Assembly (NCBI GenBank): GCA_963762205.1
Contig: CAVXJZ010000006.1
Location: forward strand, 62,001 to 126,000
Direction: 5' to 3'
Source of the DNA: VRUE01 sp963762205
GTDB taxonomy: Bacteria > Actinomycetota > Thermoleophilia > Solirubrobacterales > 70-9
DNA: 64,000 nucleotides
The position numbers and the translations under genes are program-made. Shown in pieces: positions 57,225 through 64,000 of this stretch (positions are counted from its first letter, which is position 1; each line of letters begins with the position of its first letter). The notes beneath the pieces were generated by a model that searched no databases, was not told the origin of the DNA, and saw nothing but the letters and a program-made list of their open reading frames with translations.

Positions 57225-57336
57225 AAGGGAGTCGGGCAGCGCCGCCGGCTCAACTTTTTCGGTGAAGCGTCACCGGTCGAAGGCCGGCGAATCGCCGAAA
57301 AAGTACAAGCCGCCGGCGGCGGCACCCGACTCCCTT
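57225..57336. repeat. 112-base interrupted inverted repeat (large hairpin)
   Basis: The arms pair in three blocks: AAGGGAGTCGGG (57225) with CCCGACTCCCTT (57325), GCCGCCGGC (57241) with its complement near 57308-57320 after a small bulge, and ACTTTTTCGG (57253) with CCGAAAAAGT (57295). The centre is about 30 bases. It begins 5 bases past the CMD-like stop and ends about 105 bases before the stop of the opposite-strand secreted gene, so it could serve as a two-way terminator. Confidence 0.75.
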
Positions 57337-57440
57337 CTGCTTACCTCGGGCGTGTCGGCAGGATCCGCGGGCGCCTGAGCCGGGGAGGCTCGGGGGCGGT
57401 GCCTGAACGACTAAAGCGGGGAGGCGGGCTGGGCCCGCTC

Positions 57441-58133
57441 TCAGTCCTCGACGACGGTGACCGTGTAGAGGAGGCGCGCGGTCGAGTACCTGCAGCCGTA
57501 GGTCGCGCGGCGGTTGACGCGCTGCTGGGGCCTGCCCTGGCGGACGTCGGTCGAGTTGGTGCACCTGCCCCGCTCGCGGCTGGCGCGCCAGATGTTCCTG
57601 CCGTTCAGGCCCTGCGCGAAGGCCGGTGCCCAGGTCGGAACGGTGATCCCGATGATGTCGCCCTTCTGGACCCTGAGGTTGGCGCCGAACCTGACGGTCT
57701 GGCCCAGGTACGGGCTGAGGACGTGGACGGCGCCCTGCCGGCGCAGGTTGTAGCGGGGCGGGTTGGTGCCGGCGATGCGGCGCAGGATCGAGAGGCGGGC
57801 CTGCGGCGGCGTGCCGAAGAAGCCGTTGAAGAAGGACCGCTGGCTGTTGGTGGGCTGGGCCAGGGTCAGGGTCCAGGACTTGACCTTGCCCCTCTTCGAC
57901 ACCCGGAAGGGCAGGCGGGTCTGGTTGTTGCTGACCTGGAAGCCGGTGACGCTGCCGATCGCCTGACAGGGCAGCCCCGGGCAGGAGGGGTCTGGGCTGG
58001 TCGCGGTCGAGCCGAGCACCACCGTCGTCTTCGACGCGGTCGCCGCCCAGGCGCTCGAGCCGACCAGGGCGACGAGCAGGACGAGGAGCGCTGCGGCCAG
58101 ACCGGCACCAGCTCGATGTGAAGACGTCGACAT
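57441..58133 (-). CDS. Secreted protein of unknown function
   Basis: This protein has 230 residues. It has a clear signal peptide (AGLAAALLVLLVALVGSSAW, cleavage near AWA-A). The mature part is beta-rich with five Cys (DPSCPGLPC, RGRCTNSTD, YGCRYST) and basic, and reads SVTGFQVSNNQTRLPFRVSK, RGKVKSWTLTLAQPTNSQRS, VQKGDIIGITVPTWAPAFAQ and ARLLYTVTVVED. The KGD..GITVPTWAP phrase hints at a jelly-roll-like sandwich. I do not recognise a named family. It stands alone, followed by the large hairpin on one side and the RlpA-like gene on the other. Confidence 0.7.
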   Translation of the reverse strand: MSTSSHRAGAGLAAALLVLLVALVGSSAWAATASKTTVVLGSTATSPDPSCPGLPCQAIGSVTGFQVSNNQTRLPFRVSKRGKVKSWTLTLAQPTNSQRSFFNGFFGTPPQARLSILRRIAGTNPPRYNLRRQGAVHVLSPYLGQTVRFGANLRVQKGDIIGITVPTWAPAFAQGLNGRNIWRASRERGRCTNSTDVRQGRPQQRVNRRATYGCRYSTARLLYTVTVVED

Positions 58134-58260
58134 GCCCGTTGCTCCTCTCGTCCTTTGGTCAAGGCGAACCCGGTTCTTTGGCCGAGACTCGCGGACGGCA
58201 GATTAGCCGCTGCGACGGCCGTAAAGCGGGCGCCGCTGATGCCAGAACACAGGAGTGGGC

Positions 58261-58725
58261 CTAATGTCGCGCGTAGCGCTTGACGACGGCGAAGCGGATC
58301 GGGCCCGAGCCTTCGAAGCGGAGCGCCTGGCGGGCGCCGTTGGTCAGGTCCCAGGCGACGCCCTTCGTGTAGGGGCCGCGGTCGATCACCCGGGTGACGA
58401 TGCGGCGGCCCTGGTAGACGAACTTGACCGCCGTCCCGCAGGGCAGGTGCCGGTGGGCGACGCCGAGCGTGCCGGGGCGCAGGGTCTGCCCGCAGGCCGT
58501 CTTACTGCCGTAGAAGCCCGGGCCGTACCAGGTCGCGCCCGCCGAGCGCAGGCCGGTGAAGGCGAGGCCGTGGCCGGAGCGGGCGTCGTGCGAGGCGGTC
58601 GTGGACGCGCCGCCCATGGTCGCGCCCGCCGGCAGGGAGGCCGCGAGCGAGATCAGCGCGCAGACGCCGAGCACGGCGGCGAAGCGCGCGCGGAAACGGG
58701 TTCGTATGTCCTCTCGGGCATTCAT
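58261..58725 (-). CDS. Secreted RlpA-like/3D-domain cell-wall protein
   Basis: This protein has 154 residues. A basic start (MNAREDIRTRFRARFAAVLG) leads to a signal peptide ending near SLPAGA. The double-psi beta-barrel follows from about residue 60: GATWYGPGFYGSKTACGQTL, LGVAHRHLPCGTAVKFVYQG, RRIVTRVIDRGPYTKGVAWD and LTNGARQALRFEG. The YGPGFYG, LPCGT and VIDRGPY phrases with the Asp are those of RlpA lytic transglycosylases. It acts on peptidoglycan outside the cell. It is directly preceded by a ydaO-type c-di-AMP aptamer. The ATG is followed by no alternative start nearby. Confidence 0.9.
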   Translation of the reverse strand: MNAREDIRTRFRARFAAVLGVCALISLAASLPAGATMGGASTTASHDARSGHGLAFTGLRSAGATWYGPGFYGSKTACGQTLRPGTLGVAHRHLPCGTAVKFVYQGRRIVTRVIDRGPYTKGVAWDLTNGARQALRFEGSGPIRFAVVKRYARH

Positions 58726-58730
58726 CTCTT

Positions 58731-58862
58731 TGCGACGCTTACGGGGTTAGCTGACGGGCTCGCGCTGAAAGAGCTGCGCTACGCGGCAGATGCCTGCGAT
58801 TCGCCCCAACGAATTGGGTCCCCCGATCTCCGCGCCTATGGGAGGCGGAGACTCAGCGAAGG
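58731..58862 (-). promoter_or_regulatory. ydaO/yuaA-type c-di-AMP riboswitch
   Basis: On the minus strand the conserved blocks occur in order: TTCGCTGAGTCTCCG, GGGGGACCC, TTGGGGCGAATCGC and GTCAGCTAACCCCGTAAGCG. These match the well-known aptamer landmarks GGGGGACCC, GGGGTGAATC and GTCAGCTAACCTCGTAAGC. The two ends (TTCGCT and AGCGTCG) can pair as P1. Known members sense c-di-AMP and usually turn wall-hydrolase genes off. The aptamer ends 5-8 bases before the RlpA-like ATG, so control of translation initiation is likely. Confidence 0.85.
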
Positions 58863-58915
58863 ATGGGACGTTAGCAAACACTAAGACAGAAAATCGTGAA
58901 GAGGTCGCAAACGTG

Positions 58916-58941
58916 GGAGAGGCCCCTCGCGGGGCCTCTCC
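58916..58941 (-). terminator. Hairpin after RNase P RNA
   Basis: A perfect 11-bp stem (GGAGAGGCCCC/GGGGCCTCTCC) with a 4-base loop lies immediately past the RNase P 3' end, where its terminator is expected. No T-run follows on the minus strand. Confidence 0.7.
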
Positions 58942-58942
58942 T

Positions 58943-59270
58943 TTAGCGGGCCTGTAAGCCGGATCCTGTCGTGAGCGGCCATCTATCTATGCGGCCTACC
59001 TGGACCTCGCCGGGCAGGGTCGACGGTCCTGCTTGGCCTTGCACCGGGCGGGGTTTGCCTGGCCGCCGCGTCACCGCGACGCCGGTGCGCTCTTACCGCA
59101 CCATTTCACCTTTGCCTGTGCGCGACGCACGTGCGGCCGCGCCATCGGCTGTGTCTTTCTGTGGCACTTTCCCGCGGGTTTCCCCGGGTGGGCGTTACCC
59201 ACCGCCTCGCCCTTCGGTGTCCGGACTTTCCTCGAGGGGTTTTCTCTCCCCCCGCGGTCGCTCGGCCCGC
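58943..59270 (-). ncRNA. rnpB: RNase P RNA (bacterial type A)
   Basis: This is the catalytic RNA that matures tRNA 5' ends. On the minus strand it shows the universal landmarks: GAGGAAAGTCCGGAC near the 5' end, GGGTAACGCCCACC, CACAGAAAGACA, GGTGAAATGGTGCGGTAAGA, GACAGGATCCGGCTTACAGG and a closing GGCCCGC that pairs with the 5' GGGCGGGCC (P1). A TACTAT -10 box (59277-59282) lies 7 bases before the 5' end chosen. The length of about 330 is a little short for type A. The exact ends are approximate by a few bases. Confidence 0.93.
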
Positions 59271-59276
59271 CCGGCC

Positions 59277-59282
59277 ATAGTA
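59277..59282 (-). promoter_or_regulatory. -10 box for rnpB
   Basis: TACTAT on the minus strand, 7 bases before the inferred 5' end of RNase P RNA. No convincing -35 box is seen at the standard distance. Confidence 0.45.
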
Positions 59283-59321
59283 GCTCTTCGTTGCAATCGC
59301 ATCGAATATCCTCGACCGCTT

Positions 59322-60146
59322 ATGGCGGCAGCGGTGGTGACAGGGGCTGGAAGCGGCCTGGGACGCGCGATCGCGGTCGAGCTCGCCGGCCGGGGCTTCA
59401 TCGTGCTCGCCACCGATGTCGACCCCGCCGCGGCCGCCGAGACGGCCGAGGCGATCGGCGTGGGCGCCACCTCGATGGAGCTGGACGTGCGCGACGCGGA
59501 GGCCTGCCGGGCGGCCGTCGCGGCGGCGGTCTCCCGCAGCGGCTCGCTCGACCTCTGGGTCAACAACGCCGGCGTGCTCCACAGCGGCAACGCCTGGGAC
59601 GACGACCACGAGGCACGGCAGCGGATGATCGACGTCAACGCGGTCGGGACGATGAACGGCACGGTCGCCGCGGTCGAGCACATGACGGAGTCCGGATCGG
59701 GGCACGTGATCAACGTCATCTCGCTGGCGGGCCTGGCGGCAGCCCCCGGCCTGGTCGCCTACTCGGCGAGCAAGCACGCCGCGATGGCCTTCACGCTGGG
59801 CACGCTGTTCGACCTGCGACGCGCCGGCCACAGCAAGATCGAGATCAGCGCCGTCTGTCCCGACGGGATCTGGACCCCGATGATCGACGGCAGGCTCGAC
59901 GACCCCGACGCGGCCGGCTCGTTCTCCGGCAGGCTGCTGACCCCCGAGCATGTGGCCGGCGTGATCGGGGGCCTCATCGAGCGTCCTCGGCCGGTGCTCG
60001 TCCTGCCGCGCTGGCGCGGCTCGCTGCTGCGCATCTTCGCCGCCTACCCGCGACTCGCCCTGAGGCTTCTCCCGATGGTCATGGCCGGCGCCCGGCGGCG
60101 CCAGCGGCGCTACAAACGCCTGATCGAAAGCGGAAAGTGGCCGTGA
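59322..60146 (+). CDS. Short-chain dehydrogenase/reductase (SDR)
   Basis: This protein has 274 residues. The ATG at 59322 gives MAAAVVTGAGSGLGRAIAVE, putting the TGxxxGxG cofactor loop at residue 7. Further motifs are LATDVDPAAAAETAEA (Asp selecting NAD), ELDVRDAEACRAA, LWVNNAGVLHSGNAWD, HVINVISLAGLAAAPGLVAY SASKHA (Ser, Tyr, Lys triad) and AVCPDGIWTPMIDGRLDDPD. The C-terminus is basic with a hydrophobic stretch (LLRIFAAYPRLALRLLPMVM) that may touch the membrane. The longer open frame upstream runs through the RNase P gene on the other strand and is not part of the protein. The substrate is unknown. Confidence 0.92.
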   Translation: MAAAVVTGAGSGLGRAIAVELAGRGFIVLATDVDPAAAAETAEAIGVGATSMELDVRDAEACRAAVAAAVSRSGSLDLWVNNAGVLHSGNAWDDDHEARQRMIDVNAVGTMNGTVAAVEHMTESGSGHVINVISLAGLAAAPGLVAYSASKHAAMAFTLGTLFDLRRAGHSKIEISAVCPDGIWTPMIDGRLDDPDAAGSFSGRLLTPEHVAGVIGGLIERPRPVLVLPRWRGSLLRIFAAYPRLALRLLPMVMAGARRRQRRYKRLIESGKWP

Positions 60147-60164
60147 GCCGCCGGCCCGGCGGCG

Positions 60165-60776
60165 TCAGACCTTGCGGAAGACGCCGACGACGCGGCCGAG
60201 GATGCGCGCCTCGGTGGTGCGGATCGGCTCCATGGCGTCGTTCTCGGGCTGCAGGCGGACATGGTCCGCCTCACGGTAGAAACGCTTGACCGTCGCCTCC
60301 TCGCCGATCAGGGCGACCACGATCTCGCCCTCCTCGGCGTCCTCGGAGGGACGGACCACGACGTAGTCGCCCTCGAAGATCCCGGCGTTCTTCATGCTCT
60401 CGCCGCGCACGCGGAGGATGTAGTCGCCATCCTCGCCGCCGATCACGTCGGGAATCTCGATGTACTCCTCGACGTTCTCCTCGGCGAGGATCGGCTCGCC
60501 GGCGGCGACGTGGCCGACCAGGGGCAGGCCGTTGGCGGGCAGGATCGTCTTCTTGGCGCGGTCGAATAGCAGCTCGATCGCGCGAGGTTTGGAGGGGTCG
60601 CGGCGCAGCAGGCCGATCTTCTCGAGGTTGGCGAGATGGGCGTGCACCGTCGAGGAGGAGTGGAGGCCGACCGCTTTGCCGATCTCGCGCACGGTCGGCG
60701 GATATCCGGTCTTGGCGGCGTACTTGCCGATGAAGTCGAAGATCTCCTTCTGCCTCTTGGTCAGGTCCAGGTCCAA
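60165..60776 (-). CDS. lexA: LexA SOS repressor
   Basis: This protein has 203 residues. The start is a TTG at 60774-60776 with AGGAGG 7 bases upstream. The winged helix-turn-helix reads TKRQKEIFDFIGKYAAKTGY, PPTVREIGKAVGLHSSSTVH and AHLANLEKIGLLRRD. The self-cleavage domain has VGHVAAGEPILAEENVEEYI (Ala-Gly cut), LRVRGESMKNAGIFEGDYVV (catalytic Ser) and EATVKRFYREADHV (catalytic Lys). RecA-ssDNA triggers its cleavage and frees DNA-repair genes. A consensus SOS box lies 55 bases upstream of its start, so it regulates itself. It ends 18 bases from the convergent SDR gene. Confidence 0.97.
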   Translation of the reverse strand: MDLDLTKRQKEIFDFIGKYAAKTGYPPTVREIGKAVGLHSSSTVHAHLANLEKIGLLRRDPSKPRAIELLFDRAKKTILPANGLPLVGHVAAGEPILAEENVEEYIEIPDVIGGEDGDYILRVRGESMKNAGIFEGDYVVVRPSEDAEEGEIVVALIGEEATVKRFYREADHVRLQPENDAMEPIRTTEARILGRVVGVFRKV

Positions 60777-60813
60777 ATCCGTTCCTCCTCAGACGTCTGC
60801 GGGCCAGCCATGA

Positions 60814-61611
<798 letters not shown>

Positions 61612-62353
61612 CTAGCTCCCCCAAATTTCGACAGTCAGTCCTCCGCCATAACCCGACCCTCAGCCTAGAGTCGCGGCAGAGTCGGCAAGGGGCAAGTTTG
61701 CGCGCTCTAGTCGCAACCGCGAGCGTCTAGGGATGTGGGAATACTGCATCGGCCGCTTTGGCCATGATTTCGTCCACGTCGGCGGCCTCGGGGAACGCGG
61801 CGACGGCTTCCTCGGTGGTGGCGTCGTCTGACAGGGAGGGCGAACAACCCGCTCGGCTATTTCTCGAGCCCTTCCTACTCCCCCGACGGCAGGTTCGTCG
61901 TGGCCGCGCGCACGCCGGGGGTGAGATCCTCCTCAATCCTCCCGGTGATCCGGGTGAGGAATCGCTCTCGGGTTGCAACCCTCGGCGGCCGCCAGACGCC
62001 GCGCTCGCCAGAAATGCAGGACCCGGCCTGGCTCGCACGGTAGCGGCCCCGACCGACCGCATCGTTCGCACCGACAAAGGCGGGAAGGTTCTCGTCGATA
62101 TCGATCTGGCAGGAGTCGGCGTTGCTCAGCGTGGCCGGCACTTCGCGACGAAGAGAGGCGGCGTCATCGTCGACTCTTTCTCATCCTCGATCCGAGCCGA
62201 GCCTCGTACGCAGGTGACCGTGTGGCGAGTGTTGAAGGTCTGGGCCGGCTCGGGGCGCCCAGTCGAAGCCCGCCGGGATCCGGTGCCGGGCGCAGACCAT
62301 CACTCCCATCTCGATCACCTGCGCCTTCGCGGCGACGGGGCTACTCTGCGCCG
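61612..62353. other. Poorly coding stretch, possible decayed minus-strand genes
   Basis: No supported gene. On the minus strand, protein-like fragments appear in different frames: DEIMAKAADAVFPHP ending at a TAG near 61729, then SNADSCQIDIDENLPAFVG near 62080-62130, and VIEMGVMVCARHRIPAGFDW near 62250-62330. They may be parts of one or two broken genes. Base composition is less GC-rich than the surroundings. Confidence 0.4.
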
Positions 62354-62779
62354 ATGCGGGCGTTGGTGCAGCGCGTGAGCCAGGCGGCGGTCGAGGTCGA
62401 GGGGGAGCGGGTCGCCCAGATCGGCCCCGGGCTGCTGGTCCTGCTCGGGGTCTCGGTCGACGACGGCCCAGAGCAGGCCGACCGGCTTGCCGACAAGGTG
62501 CGCGCGCTGCGCATCTTCGACGACGCCGAGGGACGCCTCAACGAGCCGCTCGGCGAGCGCGAGGTGCTCTGCGTGAGCCAGTTCACGCTCTACGGCGACG
62601 CCCGCCGCGGCAACCGCCCGAGCTACGTCGAGGCGGCGCCGGGCGAGGCCGCCGAGCCGCTCTATGACCGCTTCTGCGAGCGACTGGGGGCGAGGAAGGG
62701 GGTCTTCGGCGCCTGCATGGGAGTCGCTCTCGTCAACGACGGCCCGGTGACCCTGATGCTGGAGACGCCCCCCGCCTGA
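62354..62779 (+). CDS. dtd: D-aminoacyl-tRNA deacylase
   Basis: This protein has 141 residues, the normal length. It removes D-amino acids (and glycine from tRNA-Ala) wrongly attached to tRNA. It starts MRALVQRVSQAAVEVEGERV. The family signatures are VLCVSQFTLYGDARRGNRPS (SQxTLxG) and VALVNDGPVTLMLETP (the cross-subunit NxGPVT-type motif that gates chirality; here DGPVT). It is a dimer in the cytoplasm. A GNAT gene follows 19 bases later and may be co-transcribed. Confidence 0.95.
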   Translation: MRALVQRVSQAAVEVEGERVAQIGPGLLVLLGVSVDDGPEQADRLADKVRALRIFDDAEGRLNEPLGEREVLCVSQFTLYGDARRGNRPSYVEAAPGEAAEPLYDRFCERLGARKGVFGACMGVALVNDGPVTLMLETPPA

Positions 62780-62798
62780 GCGCTGGGAGAATGGCGCG

Positions 62799-63386
62799 AT
62801 GGAGCCGCTGACGACCCGGCTGGAGGGATCGACCGTCGTCCTCGAGCCACTCACCGAGGAGAACGCGGAGGAGCTCTGGGGCGCCACGCAGGCGCCGGAG
62901 ATCTGGGACTGGCTGCCGGACCTCAACCGGCGCGACCGCTTCGACATCTGGCTCGGGCTGACCTTCGAGGCCGCCGGCGACGGCAGCGAGGGCCCGTTCC
63001 TGACCCGGAAGCGCTCCTCCGGCGAGGCGATCGGCAGCAGCCGCTACATGAACGTGCGCCCGGCCGACCGCGTCGTCGAGATCGGCATGACCTGGCTGCA
63101 CCCGAGCGCCTGGAGGACCGGCGCCAACGTCGAGGCGAAGCTGCTGATGCTGGAGCACGCCTTCGAGAGGCTCGAGTGCGTCCGGGTCGAGTTCAAGACC
63201 GACGCCCGCAACGAGCGCTCGCGGGCGGCGCTGGCGGCGATCCCGGCCCGGTTCGAGGGGATCCTGCGCAACCACATGATCGTTCCCGACGTCGGCCTGC
63301 GCGACTCCGCCTACTACAGCGTGATCGACTCCGAGTGGCCCACGGTCCGGGACAACCTGCGGCGCCGGCTCGCGCACGGCGGGTAG
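62799..63386 (+). CDS. GNAT family N-acetyltransferase
   Basis: This protein has 195 residues. Opening strands are STVVLEPLTEENAEELWGAT. The core motifs are EAIGSSRYMNVRPADRVVEI, GMTWLHPSAWRTGANVEAKL (the acetyl-CoA pyrophosphate loop is loose: W-R-T-G-A-N) and LECVRVEFKTDARNERSRAA, the last typical of ribosomal-protein-Ser/Ala (RimJ/RimL-like) acetyltransferases with N-E-R-S. DSAYYSVIDSEWPTVRDNLR closes the fold. It may acetylate a protein N-terminus, amino acid or antibiotic; nothing here decides. Confidence 0.88.
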   Translation: MEPLTTRLEGSTVVLEPLTEENAEELWGATQAPEIWDWLPDLNRRDRFDIWLGLTFEAAGDGSEGPFLTRKRSSGEAIGSSRYMNVRPADRVVEIGMTWLHPSAWRTGANVEAKLLMLEHAFERLECVRVEFKTDARNERSRAALAAIPARFEGILRNHMIVPDVGLRDSAYYSVIDSEWPTVRDNLRRRLAHGG

Positions 63387-63414
63387 GCTGGACGCAAGCG
63401 ACCGAGGAGGAGCG

Positions 63415-64000
63415 ATGTACGACTACGTGATCGTCGGGGCCGGCTCGGCCGGGTGCGTGCTCGCCGCCCGCCTGTCGGAGGACCCGGACACCAGCGTCCT
63501 GCTGCTCGAGGCCGGCGGGCCGGACACGAAGGAGAACATCCACGTGCCGCTCGGCTACCTGCAGCTGCAGCGCACCGACGTCGACTGGGACTACGTCTCG
63601 GCGCCCGAGCCGAACTGCGGCGGCCGTCGCATCGCCCTGCCGCGCGGCAAGGTCCTCGGCGGCTCCTCGTCGATCAACGCGATGGTCTACATCCGCGGCA
63701 ACCGCCGCGACTACGACGAATGGGGCGCCCCCGGCTGGGCCTGGGACGACCTCTTCCCCTACTTCCTCAAGGCCGAGGACAACGAGCGCGGTGAGTCCGA
63801 GTGGCACGCGGTCGGCGGCCCGCTGCCGGTCTCCGAGCAGCGCTCGGGGATGCCCCTCGCCCCTGCCTGGAACGAGGCCGGGGTCGAAGCCGGGCTGGCT
63901 CGCAACGAGGACTTCAACGGCGCCGAGCAGGACGGCGTCGGCATGTACCAGGTCACCCAGCGCGACGGGATGCGCGTAAGCGCCGCGGTCGCCTATCTGC
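63415..64000 (+). CDS. GMC-family FAD oxidoreductase, choline/alcohol dehydrogenase type (3' end outside window)
   Basis: The first 195 residues are present, with a strong GAGGAGGAG ribosome-binding site before the ATG. The FAD-binding fold is MYDYVIVGAGSAGCVLAARL, SVLLLEAGGPDTKENIHVPL. The GMC signature 1 follows: RGKVLGGSSSINAMVYIRGN, then RRDYDEWGAPGWAWDDLFPY FLKAED and NEDFNGAEQDGVGMYQVTQR. Family members oxidise choline, alcohols or sugars to aldehydes. No betaine-aldehyde dehydrogenase or transporter is in view, so the substrate is open. Confidence 0.95.
   Translation, partial: MYDYVIVGAGSAGCVLAARLSEDPDTSVLLLEAGGPDTKENIHVPLGYLQLQRTDVDWDYVSAPEPNCGGRRIALPRGKVLGGSSSINAMVYIRGNRRDYDEWGAPGWAWDDLFPYFLKAEDNERGESEWHAVGGPLPVSEQRSGMPLAPAWNEAGVEAGLARNEDFNGAEQDGVGMYQVTQRDGMRVSAAVAYL

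Noticed and set aside
58971..59321. N-terminal extension of the SDR protein
   Set aside because: This part is antisense to RNase P RNA; the Rossmann motif starts right after the ATG at 59322.

Overview
This is a high-GC (about 70% by eye) Gram-positive-type chromosome segment, most likely an actinobacterium of the Thermoleophilia/Solirubrobacterales kind. The clues are FabG4-type reductase, MMPL and HxlR genes, a lexA gene next to a Gram-positive CGAAC...GTTCG SOS box, a c-di-AMP (ydaO) riboswitch in front of an RlpA-like wall hydrolase, a GSI-alpha glutamine synthetase, a GTP-type PEP carboxykinase and many GTG starts with ATGA/GTGA overlaps. The assignment to order is inference. No rRNA, CRISPR array, transposase or prophage is visible.

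About 1-31 kb is a surface-polysaccharide region with a few metabolic genes inserted. It holds two GT-C-like membrane proteins (one cut by the window edge, one frameshifted), a secreted collagen-like protein, an SCP2-like/acyl-CoA dehydrogenase pair and a malyl-CoA-lyase-type CitE protein. The sugar genes proper begin at 5.8 kb. They include a membrane-anchored chimera joining the front half of a polyprenyl sugar-phosphate transferase to a GT2 domain, several GT2 and GT4 enzymes, a methyltransferase, a methyltransferase-like/APH-kinase fusion, a GT2-CE4 deacetylase fusion, an ABC-2 exporter pair of Wzm/Wzt type, a secreted GH5 glycosidase, a GT2-GT4 fusion and five GH26-like secreted glycosidases. 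The first GH26 is intact, the second has two frameshifts and the last three are badly broken. The genes suggest synthesis, ABC export and extracellular trimming of one polysaccharide.

About 31-57 kb is central and lipid metabolism: PEP carboxykinase, a DUF4333 lipoprotein, a SucC/SucD-like CoA ligase with a tiny ferredoxin, and a TetR-led acyl-CoA operon (thiolase, FabG4-type reductase, MaoC hydratase, two acyl-CoA dehydrogenases). These are followed by an HxlR regulator divergent from an MMPL transporter, a CoA ligase/class III aminotransferase/SnoaL trio, a GGDEF-EAL protein, a YyaL protein, a second MMPL transporter, glutamine synthetase and a carboxymuconolactone-decarboxylase-fold protein.

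About 57-64 kb holds secreted proteins, the ydaO riboswitch and RlpA-like gene, RNase P RNA, an SDR, lexA, tRNA-Leu(GAG), a poorly coding stretch, D-aminoacyl-tRNA deacylase, a GNAT protein and the start of a GMC oxidoreductase. Two cross-cutting patterns stand out. Single-base frameshifts are crowded in the first 31 kb and nearly absent afterwards. Five long, near-perfect hairpins of unrelated sequence sit in intergenic gaps between 35 and 57 kb.
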